Assembly: GCA_002344825.1 (NCBI GenBank)
Contig: DDUN01000073.1
Coordinates: 1-37,849 of the forward strand
Reading direction: 5' to 3'
Origin: Candidatus Multiplicimicrobium inquinatum
Lineage (GTDB): Bacteria > Omnitrophota > Omnitrophia > Omnitrophales > Aquincolibacteriaceae
DNA length: 37,849 nt
Below, piece by piece: positions 10,401 through 22,400 of the stretch; the stretch's first letter is position 1, and each line of letters starts with the position of its first letter. The notes under the pieces were generated by a model. The model ran no database searches, was not told where the DNA came from, and saw only the letters and a program-made list of their open reading frames with translations. Position numbers and translations under genes: made by a program.

Positions 10401-13400
10401 CGCATGAAACACGGGCTCTGCTCGAAACAGCAGGGTTTGAAGCCGGAGATGAGTTTGAAACTTATCAAACCAAAGCGGCGGGTATTCCGACGGCCTACCT
10501 ATCACTTTTAGAGTATTTGGAGAAACAGCTTCAAGGTGAAACACCTTCTCAGCCGCTTGTTTTAAGTTCTCTGTACGCTTCAGCTCTTGATTATATTCAG
10601 CAGAATTATCGCGGTGTTAAACGCCGTGATCCAAAAGTCCTTCAGGAGCTGCGAAACCTTGCTTCGGGCAAAAGCATTGACATGGCGCAGTATCGCCAAG
10701 CCTTACTTGCCACGGGGCTTGTGGGTGAAGTCGGCGATCAGTTGGTGATGCCTGAGATTGTTGTAGAAGCGATCCAAGGTGCGGAACCTCTCAAAGAAGT
10801 TGCCGTTGCGGATGAGACTCTTCTCACCAAAGACTCAGATAATATGGAGGATGTTCGGGAGCAAATTGCCAAAGGATTGCGCGAAGATTTTCCATTGGGC
10901 GTGGAATTTGATGATGCCGGAATCCCTCAGATTCCCGGTGAAATTGAAGCCAATGAATCCGTTGCGGAATCAGAGAAACTATGGTTTTTCGGTCCTAACG
11001 AAGCCGAAGATGCGGTGGTTGCGCGTGTGAATCCCTTAACGGGACAAACGGAGTTTTTGTTTATTCAGCGCAAAGATAACGGCAAGTGGGCTTTCCCGGG
11101 AGGTATGGTAAACCGGACTTTAAAGGCCGGAAAAATTGGTCGTGAACCCAATCGGGGAAATGGTTATCATCGCGCAAAAAATGGCGTTATTGAGGGCGAT
11201 GGGACGGCGATTCGGGAATTATTTGAAGAAACAAAGCTGATGCTGTCTGCTGATGTTATCCAGGGCGGAGGCGTTATTTATGATGGGGCGGTTCAAGATC
11301 ACCGCAACGAAAAAGACCGATGGATGACCACTCGCGCTTATTTGTTTGTGGTGATGGCGGCGGAGCAAGCAGCTCAATTGGACAATCCAAAGTTTAGTGA
11401 TGACGCGGTGGACGCAAGATGGTTTTCCTTAGAAGATGCTTTGAAACTTGATTTGCACGGAAGTCATCGAAAAATTTTGGATAATGCCGCTCAGGCTCCG
11501 CAAATCGCTTCATTACGTTCGGAGCTCCGCGCCGGTGCTTTGTCCGAGGCGTTCAAACAGAGCGGATTGAACGAGCAGCAATTGAACACCTTGAAGGTAA
11601 GTCAGAATTCCGAGATGGCGGAAGATCATCTTCAGAATTTTAGTGTAACCAGAAGCAAACAGCCCTATCTTTTGGGGGCGTCCGTTCCGTTGTCGGATGA
11701 AATTCCGCCTTTGCACAGGGATGTCTATGAAGCCTATCGCGAGGTTTTAGGCGCCATGGATTGGCGCGGTGCTTATCAAAGCGTTGGTGTTGACTCCGAA
11801 GAAATGCCCATTGATATGACGGATACCGATGTAAGAAACGCAAAAAGCCCCGAATTTTTGGCAAGAATGATTCAGCAGGGCAAAGAAATCATTTTTTTGA
11901 TGCCTACCAACATAAAAGGCCATCGGTATGTTGAGAATGAACTGCGGCTTCTTTTGGATTTTGAAAACAACCAAGACTTGATGGATGCATTGCGCGAATT
12001 GAAGATAGAGAATCCCCGAAAAGCTCTTGAGAGTTACTTGCGCGATAAAATTCATTTTGTATTTGGTGCCCGGCAGTCTATTCCGCGAGACATATTTAAA
12101 GATATTGAAAAAACAAATGCCGCCCAAATTGCTGCGCTTACGAAGCATTTCAATTCTTTGTCGCAACGCTCCGAAGCGCGAGGCTTGGTGGATCCAGAAT
12201 TTATTGTAAAGGTTCAGAAAGAGGTTGTTGAGCGTCTAGGATTAACGAACGCGGCTGATATTCAACTTATAGAATCTATCATTCAGGATTTTGCGCCCGC
12301 TGCTTCTTATGTTGTTCGTCAGTATGGAAAAAACAGTGATTTAGAGGAATCTTTTGATTATGGCCATTTCCGGGGGATCTTTTTTGCGATGTTTGACGTT
12401 GCCGTTGCTTGGGAGGGCAATCAGTCCTCAGAGCTGCATGTGATGGATCGTCAAAAGTATAAGTCCCTCCAAAGATTTTTAAAAAACATCCTTGAAAGCT
12501 TTTCAGATGAAATGAACAAGGCGATTGTTTTGGCGCCATTTGTCCACAATAGAGAGTTTCTATTCAGTACCTTCGCGGGCGTAAATTTTATAATGAAATC
12601 TAATACACCGCCATCGGAAGAATTTGGTGGGAGGCTCAGGGAGCATGATTTGTCGGCTTGGGTAGAAATATGGAGTAAGCATAATAGTCAGAAAAGCGAA
12701 GAGTCTAAAGCTATAACCGGAGCAATTCTTTTTTATTTAGCTATTCGCTCGGTTCAGAGTATTCCGCATTTAAGTGAAAGAAGTGGGCGCCTTGTTTACG
12801 CGCAATGGCGCAAACTGGCGGATGACATTGAAAATGGTTTTCTTGATTATCAAGGGAAGAGATACGAAATTGTTGATTTTGAATTCGCCAGATTGACAGG
12901 AATGGACGGGTTTTTAGAAGGAAAAAATCCCGCTATCAAACTTATTCTTAAGAGCGAAGATGAATCTGCCCAGAGAGAGATAATTTTAAAGCTTGGAGTT
13001 CCAAGACCGGTTGAAGAAGAATTCATGTTGGCAGTTCAAAAGAAAATTAATTTGCCAAGTTATCATGCCGAACGATCTCTTGATGTTTCAGAGCATAGCA
13101 AAGGCTACCAAATGATCGAGTTTTTATCTGGGGCTTCAATGATAGCTGCTGAAATGGAATCAGGAATTATGGGTGGAAACGTGAGTCTCGTTGACAACGG
13201 AATCAATTTATTTTTATCTCAGCCCGACGAAATCGCTTTTGAACAATTGCGGAATTTAGGCGGACACCTTGGTGTGGAATATGTGCTGGGTGCCGCCGAT
13301 TCAAAGATGAAGCACTTTCTTCAAGCGGCCCGGGGAATTATTAAGATTGATTCTGAATATGTTCTCAGATTCGATGAAACAAACGATCGCGGACGGCCCT

Positions 13401-16400
13401 TTGTTTTTCAAGAAGGAAGCGGTGTGCTGGATTTTTTAAATCTTCTAGCACAGAAAGAGCGCGGAAAAGAGTATCTGTCTGCTATTGAAGAAGGGTTTAA
13501 TCGGGCTTTAAGTGATGCAACAAATCTTCCTCTAAATGATCAATCGCAAGCGCTAGGATCAATGTTTCAGGCTATTCATAACGAAAGAAAGAAACCGGTG
13601 GAGCCGACGCTGGCTGAAATTCAAAGGCGGTCCGAAAAAGACTTTATAGCGGCGGTCACGGAAGGTGGTCAAGTATCTCAATTCAGCGATCTTGAAGCGT
13701 GGGTTACAAGCCCAAGAGCCGAAGTTCGATCAGTAGTCCACTCCGAAGCGCGGGATTCTGTGCCGCAGGAGTTTATCGCCTATTTGAAAAGTAATAATTT
13801 AGATCAATATTTTAACATTCAATACCCTCCCGAAATCATTGAGGCGCTTTTGAAAGATTCGATGTTGAGACCTGTGTTTTTGATTCGTGTTCCAACAAAT
13901 AATTTAGGTCCAGTACAAGTAGTCGATGGGGAAATGCTAAATCGTATTGGAGGGAAGAGTGTAATTGAAAATTTCAGCGCCTTTCAGGTGGGTGATGTGG
14001 CGTTGGCTGATCAACTGGCTGGTAACGGGAGTCAAATACTTGTAGGGGTCACAGATCGTCCCAGTAAGAGTTCTGCTGGTCAGCGTAGCGTAGCAAATGG
14101 TCGCCAAGCATATTTCCCTCTTCAGGATGGTTCATGGCTTGGGGTTAAGGGGTCAGGACTTTATTTAGAGCGTGATGGAAAGCAGAGTAGCCTGCTTGAA
14201 AAGTTGTGGCTACTTGTATCAATTAATCGGTGGTGGGGAACCGCGTCATTCGCGGAGGCAAAAAATGCTGCCAAATTTGCAAAAATAATTGCAGACAAGG
14301 AAGGTCATTTTATCAGTATGCTCGGCTATCGACGTCTTTTTGCAATGCCCGATAATCATGGAAGAATGAAAAAACTTTGGCTGCTCCGAGGTTATTTTGG
14401 ACGCTCTTTGATATTTAATCGCGTTCGTTCTCCTCATCGTTTGTCCAAGTTACGGGAGGTGTTGAAATCTGATCCTGATTTAAAGCATCTTAGAGAATCT
14501 ATGAAATTGCCAGGCCGTCAGCCCCTATCTCCAAAAGACTGGTTTTTTATGCTAGCTGAAGGATTTGGTGCGCAAGAAGCGGCTAAGCAGCGTGCTCATC
14601 TAGCCAAAGAGACGCTCCATGATCAAGATTACACGCTCGCAGCGGAGGAGGTGGATATTGAAGAGCTAATTCCGTTTAGCCGGCATGTGCGCGAGAAGGG
14701 CCTTGGTGATGAGGAACGCAGAATTCTTTTAAATCATGGGATTGGATTGCAGGGGCTAGAGAATAAACTTCAATTCCTTGCCGGATTATGGTTTTCAAAA
14801 AGATATAAAGAGGCTACAGAGGATCACGTTAGTAAGTTTGTGTACAGCGCAATGCCATCTCTCAATTCTTTATTTAAGGTTATGATGCAATCCTATTTTA
14901 AAGGTTTGGACGATCAATCTTTAGAGTCTTGGTCTGAGGAATCTTTGTATGAAGATTTGGGTTCAATGCTTTTGCTTGAGCGCTTTGCGGTTGATGATGA
15001 GGTCGGTAAGAGGAGTGATGTCATATTGTTGATTCGTGATTGGGTGGATGAAGAGCGAAGTCAGCGCAACTCTTTGCTGGCTGGTTCAAACCTCGCCGTT
15101 GGCCGCTCCGAAGCGCGAAAGCAAATGGCCACTGAAGACGAAAGAGTGGCGATTATGAGCAAGGTGGAGGTGGATGAAAAAGCAGATACATATGAAGCGT
15201 ATGTTGCCCACCTTTCAAAGCATGAGCGACGATTGCTTGCAACGATGATCATGGAGAAATTTATTGTTGCTGCCAGGGAATTCATAAAGCCTAACGATGG
15301 ACGTAGGGCGCGGCAGTTACCGGATGGAAAAATGCGCAGACATTTTGTCTTGCCGGGAGAAGATTTGACCCAAGCGCTCAAAGAGAATGGATTTTTAAAG
15401 AGTGATGCTTTTACTGAACATATTGTAAAGCCGTTTGTATTTACTCCCGCTCAAGGACGTTTGGAAGATTGGGATGGCTATAAGGAACATGCTGTTTCGC
15501 TTATGAGGGTTGTTTTGTTGCAAGTGGCAGATGAATTTTTGAAAGGATATGTATATGTGCCGGAGGCCTCCGAAATGGTTCGAACAGAAAGTGTTGTTCC
15601 CCAAAGTTGGAAGCGATTCATGATGAAAATGAATCGAGTTTTTGGGCCTATTGCGATTATTGAAATCAAAGAAATTTTGTTAGTGACCGCGCTTACAAGC
15701 GGCGTGGTGCGTATTGTCTCAGTGGTTGGCTTAACAGGGTTAGCCGCGTGGATGACAGGCTTTTTTGATGCAATGAAAGTAGAACTCTTTAAGATTACTT
15801 TTGACATGGTATCTTTAACATTGGTTATTTTTTTCATGAACCAATTTCTTGAGAAATGGGGAGAAAGAATTCGGAAACATTCTGAAAGACAAGAGCGCGG
15901 TTTTTATCAAGATAGTCTTTTGCGTGTTATTCGAGGTGACAATGATCACCAGCTTCAAAGATTTAACCAAAATTTTAAAGCGTTAGAGCAGATGTTGGTG
16001 CCCTCCGATGACTCTCTCGAGAAATGGGTTGATGGTGATAAGTTTAATGCCTTTGTGAAAAACATTCAGACGCAGCGCATGTTGCGATACTTGAGGAAAA
16101 TTTTGTTGCAAGGAATGTCGCATGAATTGCGTTATGCCGAGGTGTCGGATTTACTGGTTAATGTTGTTCGAGATTCACAAACCGCCAAGACTAATTTTGT
16201 TGGAATAGAGGAAGTTGCGTTTATCGTGCTTGAACAGCTGGAAGATTACAATCACAGTTACCTCATGGCGCTTAAGAAAAAGTGGCAGCGTTTTCAGAAA
16301 ATTATAAATTTGTTTCCGGAATATTTTGAAGACGATAACGGTCATTTTAGGCCTTGGGTTGGCAGGGCTGTCCGGTTGATGCAAATTGCTGATTTACAAT

Positions 16401-19400
16401 ATGCGCTCGATCATCAGCTTCATGTCAGAAGATACGCCGAGATGGCGCTGGCTGAAGATTTGAAGGCCGCCTCTCCGGCCATTCGTGGGGTTGCGATTGA
16501 AAAAGCGATGATGCATGTCGCTGTTGATGGAGAGGGTGGCGCGGCATATGACCTTGATTATGGTAAAAATTTTTTGCCATGGTTGCGCGAAAATATTTCG
16601 GCCACCTCCGACCTGAGGCGTGTTCTTGCGAGTTATTTTTTGGGTGGAGCGCTTTATCGATTGCAGCAGATTTCAAGCGGGCACATCACCGACAAGGAGT
16701 ATATTCAACGTATTTTAAGCGCGGTTCAATCGGCGTGGAAACCCATTTTGAATGAAATTGTGGCAGCGCCGCAAGATTACGGATTTGAAGCTGCCGATGC
16801 CAAATGGATGCGTGATTATGTCCTGGCAGTAGCACAGCCACTTTTAAGCCAGACGGAGAAGAGGCGCTCCGAGGCGCGGAATCTTTCGCAGGTGCTTAAG
16901 ATGGAAGGGATTAGTCAGCTTCGATTTGATGTTGAGGTACCCGATGTTTCCATGTTGATTTCCGAAATCGAAAAAATAGAAGGTGTTACGGGATTGCAGG
17001 AAAAACGAATTGAACGGCGCGGAGAGGGGCTGCATCTTACGCTTATAAACCCGACAGAGTCAGGGATGTTTAAAAAAAATCCGCCGAGCGAGGAAGCTAT
17101 TGAGCAACTCCGCCTAGCTGTAGTGACATCGTTAAAAAATGGAGCTATCAAAATAAGCGGTGTGGGAAAACGGGAGAAAGGCAGTAAAAAGGTTTACTAT
17201 TTAGCAGTGGATGAAACTGATGATATTTACAAGGCTCGGGCCGCGCTTGGATTGAATTCGGAAGTTTACAAGCTGCATATTACGCTCGGGTTTGTTGACA
17301 ACGATGTTTTTGATCAAGTGAAGAATATTAATGAAGAAGATAGGATTTTGACCGAAGAGCTGAGAAACTTTGTGCCTCAAACGGTGACTCCCGCTGCTTT
17401 TTCTGTTGTTATGAATCAGGGAAAGGGTGATCCGGTTGTGTTTGATCTTTCAGGCAATGAATTAATCGCCCGCTCTGAAATACGGATTGGGTCTTCAGCT
17501 CGGCTTATGGTAGCGGTGTCAAACCTCAATCAAATTTTAAGGGAAATTGAAAGAATAGAAGGAGTCCCGCTTGACACGATTCAGCCTCCGTTGCAAGGGG
17601 CCCATGTTGATTTGTTTTCTGCGCTAAAAACATACCCTCCCGATCGCATTGAAGATACTATCGGCAGAGTTTTTGAAAGTAGTGAGCCGATGTCTGTTGA
17701 GGGCATTGAAAGACGGGTTATTGGAGATTCCAGGGTCGAATATTTTTTGAGAACAGAAGGTGATACAAGTCAATTAATCGGCGATGTGCGGGAACAATTG
17801 GGTTTGGATGATTTTGATGCGTATATCAAAATAGGCGAAACGGAACTCGCTAATTTGCCTGCTGCAGCACAGGCAGATCTAACATCAAAATTTGACGGTA
17901 GTCTTCTTGCACAGGCAAAGATAAACCCTTGGCATCTTGAAGTGCAATATAAAGAAAGCACCGATCCTGTGATATTGGATTTTTTCGGGCGAAATTTGCG
18001 GCATCATGACGAAAACAGCGCTTTCGGCTTTTTTCAAGGTAAGCCTTTTTTGAAATCGAACGGGGAAACGATCGATTTGCATGGTCTTGATGCCGTGAAG
18101 CAGATTGAAAGCTTGCTGCAGTCTGAAATCCAAAAAATGCGTGATTCAAATTACGTGAGAAGGGTGTATGACACCACACCCGAAGAAGAATTAACTGCAA
18201 TTCGTAACTTACCTTTTGATTTAGAGCATGCTTCAGCAATCGAAGAATGGATCAAAAAGTATTTGAGTATGCCGGTGGCATTGGCTTCGGAGTATCAAAA
18301 TATTTTGGGATTAGTCCTAGCTTATCTTTATTTACGGTCGAATGGATTTAATCAGAGTCAAGAGCCGCAGTCCGAACCTCTATGGGTCGCATCAGGGTTT
18401 GATTCGGAAGTAAACGCAGGGCGGGTCCACGTTAGAGATTCTTCCGGGGTGATGCATGCTTACGATCTTTTTTACGCGACTGAATATTCCGACCCCGATT
18501 ATGTAGCGTTAAAATTTTCCAAAGGAATAGAAAATTTTATAAATGATTGGATTTTGATCCGCTCCGAAGCGCGGGAAACGAAGAGAGAAGGGCAACCTTA
18601 TCGTGGACTGAGCGGGAAACTACAGCGGCAGGTTGGGGAAGCGCTGCGGGATCTTTTTAAGCGATTGGTGGATCTTGCGGAAATGGTACTGTTCGACTTA
18701 GGTCTAATTAGTACCGAAGAGAATAATCGTCCGAAAGATAAAAAAGACCGCTCCGAGGCGCGGAATACGCGAGATAACGGTGATATCTCAAATCCATATG
18801 CAACACCGAAATCGGAGCCTCTCACATTCGAAGAAGATTTATATCGAAGCCAGCGTAAAGAAGCGGCGTGGATTGAAAGTGAGCTATATGAGGATTTGCT
18901 CAGAATGATGGCTTTTGGTATTAAGCCAGAACAACTCTATGTGCCAATTATTAGAATAGTTAATTCGGAAGAAACAACGCGAATTGAGGAAGCTAATCCG
19001 CTGGCGGAGTATTGGCTGATTACAGGCGTCCTTTTCGTGGTGTTGATGGCTGTTGAAGTCTTTATTTCTGGGTATTTATTTAAAATGGAGGGGGATTTTT
19101 TATTAGGGCTATTAGCAAATTTTTCGATGAATTATGGGAGAGCGATTTTCATGAATGGTTTAATGTCAATGGTTACGGTTTTTTTAGTGTTGGTTACTTC
19201 AAATCCTAACCGCTGGAGTTATCTTCGCACTTTTGTTCAAAAAGTTATTTCAGAATCCAAAGGCTCTTATATTTATGTTTGGAAACCATGGATTTTAGGA
19301 CATAGCAGAGAGTCGATTTTAAATAAAGTTAAAGAAGTCTATGTCACAAAGGTTAAAAAAAGAAACAAAGATCCTTCTTTTAATAAACAATTAGATCGGT

Positions 19401-22400
19401 ATGCGCATGCCGTTCGAAACGGCCAAGTGGGTATTTTTTCTCAAGCCGAAAAAGCTTGGATAACTGAGAATATTTCAAAGCTTAAGACGGAGGGAATTAA
19501 CAAATTTTTAGCGGAAGCAAACTCAGATTTTTTAAAGAGAAAATTAGGATATTGGCTTTTTGTAACGCTCAGGCGGTTCTCTCCACAATCAGGGGCATTC
19601 GAGAATTTCTTTAATATCAGGGAAAATAATGCTTTGGTTTTTAAATCAGAATTTCCGTGGGCTTCAATCCAACCTGATGCAGATTCTTTGGGGTTACTTA
19701 CTGCTTTTGAAGAGAAGCTCGGCGAGGTTATGCAGCGCTCCGAAGCGCGGGGTTCATATGAAGACTATGACACATTGCATGGTGCAGAGGAAGTTTCATC
19801 CATTAGTGCTATGGTTGAGGAGGGGGAAATTTTGACTTTGCGCATTCCATCTTCTGAAACTAGCCTTCCGGGCAAAGATGGGTTTGCTTGGCTAAAGGTT
19901 CTTGGTGGTAAATTATATTTCATGAATTCAAATCTATTAGACGGAATACCGTATCGGCAAGCCGAAGATAAAGCTAGTTTGGTATCTGAATGGGAGGAGC
20001 TGGGCGAGGATGGCAAAATTAGTTTTTTTGGATCAGTGATTTCGCTTCAACCAATCCAAGGTGGTTTTGAGATTAAAAATGATTCAAATTCGGATATTTA
20101 CTATTTTAAAAGTGAACCAAGCTTCGGAATTATGGCCGCGTACTTAATTGATTATCTTTCCGCTGAGGGAATCGAAAGTGAGGCATTAACTTTGTTGCGC
20201 CAAGGGCTGACTGAGGGCAGTTTTAGTGAGACGCTTGTGCAGCAAATAAGTGATCGGTTGACCGAAGATTTGGCTGATATTATTACTCTTCCGGACTCAG
20301 CCTCAAACTTAAATAGAAATCGGGGAGCGGCGCTTTTGGTTGCAAAGGTAGCTCTTATGAATTGGTTTCCTACTAGTAAACGCTCGGAAGCGCGGTTTAG
20401 TCCGTCTGATCTCGAGCGTAACACTCAGCTTCAAGAACTTGCTATAAAAGTTTCGAATGCGACAGATTCAGTTTCAAACGCTATTACTTTCGGGCTGGGA
20501 GTAGATTTAACCGACATGGCTCCGGATTCGACGGGTGCTGATTTAATGAAGGCGTTGTTGCGGCGGGCCGGTCAAATTTCTGATGATCAACTTAACGACG
20601 CCGGGGAAATTTTTGCGTATTACTATGGCGTTGCAAGAGAGAGTTCAGAATTTTCAGGTCTTAAGCAAGAAGAGTTATGGAGTAATGCACCATTTTGGAA
20701 GGCAATCACGAAGAGCATATCCAAAGATGCAATTGGCGCTGCTTTACGTTCCGAAATGCGGCGCGAAAATGCGGTATGGGTTGAGCCAAAACAATCCACA
20801 GCGGTACCTGTGACAGTTGCCGTGAGACCTGGCGATATTATCCATCTGGATTTTCCTGCCAAAAGAGCGGAGGGGCTTGAAGAGTATTACTATGTTGTCG
20901 GGGAAGATTTGAATCAATTTACATTTCAGCGCTATGAGAAAAAACAGGGTGATTCTGAGGCCAAGTCCGCAGGATCGCGTCCTTTGACCATGTCAAAAAA
21001 TTTATCAAATAAGCGAATGACCAATAGCGATGGTTATGAGTTTTGGTTTGATATTACGCCCGAAGGAATGTTGTTGGTGACGATGAGACGAAGGATAGGA
21101 TTAGAAGCGCATCGCAAAAGTGAACAAGAAGTGCCGAGCCCTGAATCACAGATTATGCGGCGCAGTCTTTCTCAATGGCGCGCAACAGATTTTTATGCTG
21201 TGCTTGGATTTCAAGGAATTGACAGCCAGGAGAAAGCACGGGCGATTTCTGTTCAAGACGTAGTCCAAGCATTTCGTGATTTAGCCCGTAGTATTCATCC
21301 TGATAAGGTCGCTGATGCGGAACAAGCAGCGGCAACAGCAAGGTTTCAAGCGGTGAATGATGCCTATGCGGTTTTGGGAGACCCTCAATTTCGTGCACAG
21401 TATGACCGAGTTCGATTCAGCCGCTCCGAAGCGCGAAGTGTTGAGAAAAAGGAGGAGTTTATTCAGGCATTACGGAATTTTTTTGATACGGATGGGATCT
21501 TTGATGAGAATCGACTTGAAATTGATCTGGCGCAATTGAGGCGAAATGAATCCACTTCCATTGAGCCTGGTATTTCAGATGCGCCTTTGTCAAAGCTGGT
21601 CAAGATTATGCGCATTTATGGTGTCGAGTTACGTGATTTGGAAAGTATAAAGATTGAAGATATCAAAAAGCTCGGGTTTGATCCGCATCTGAGCCAATAC
21701 GCTGAAGCATATGAGCGGGCATTAAAATTTGAAAGCGAAAAAAAATATCCTGAGGCATGGGGGCAGTATGCGATGGCCGGCTTCTTTGGAATTAATGATG
21801 AAGATGTTGATGCAGCAATTGCGCGTGTGCAGAAAAAATGGTTTGAAGAGCTGGCCAGCCTTGGTGTTTTAGGGCGAGTCGACAGTCAGGGTGAAAAGAT
21901 TATTGTGAAAGATGATCAGCCTATGCTGGGAGCGTTGATTGTGGGTGTTGGATTTGGAGAAGCCCGCGACCATTTGATTGATAAGCGGAAACAAAGGTTT
22001 GCCACTTATTCAGACCGCTATTTGGGATTTGCCCACGCTGCGATTTATCACGGGTCGGTAGAAATTTTGCTGACCTATGATGAAGAGGGGAGAATCATTG
22101 CCGTTAACGGCACTTTTACCCGTGATTTTCATTTAGGAAATTTGAATGCCGAAATTGATAGCATAAAAATTTATCCCCGTGATGAAGAGTTAGTCGTTGA
22201 GGGTTGGGTGGATGATCAAAGGGTTGATGGGCTGGTCTTTTCAAATAAAGATAACGGCCGTGTGACAGGTGACCGCAGGCTTCCCATTTCTGAAGAAGAA
22301 AGGAGTGCTATTAAATGGGCCGTTGATTATGCCCAAACGAATTTTATTAGCGCAGAACTGATCCGAACAGGGATGGAAATATTCGAAACGCCGGGCACTC

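Noticed and set aside
13920..14360. Resemblance to SelO-type pseudokinase N-lobe (LGVKGSGL and following helix) in the giant protein
   Set aside because: Only a short glycine-lysine motif fits; the rest cannot be aligned with confidence by eye, so no feature was called.
19750..20110. Possible FHA-like beta domain after the RSEAR at 19736
   Set aside because: Beta-rich pattern is visible, but the FHA GR, SxxH and N motifs are not found in order.
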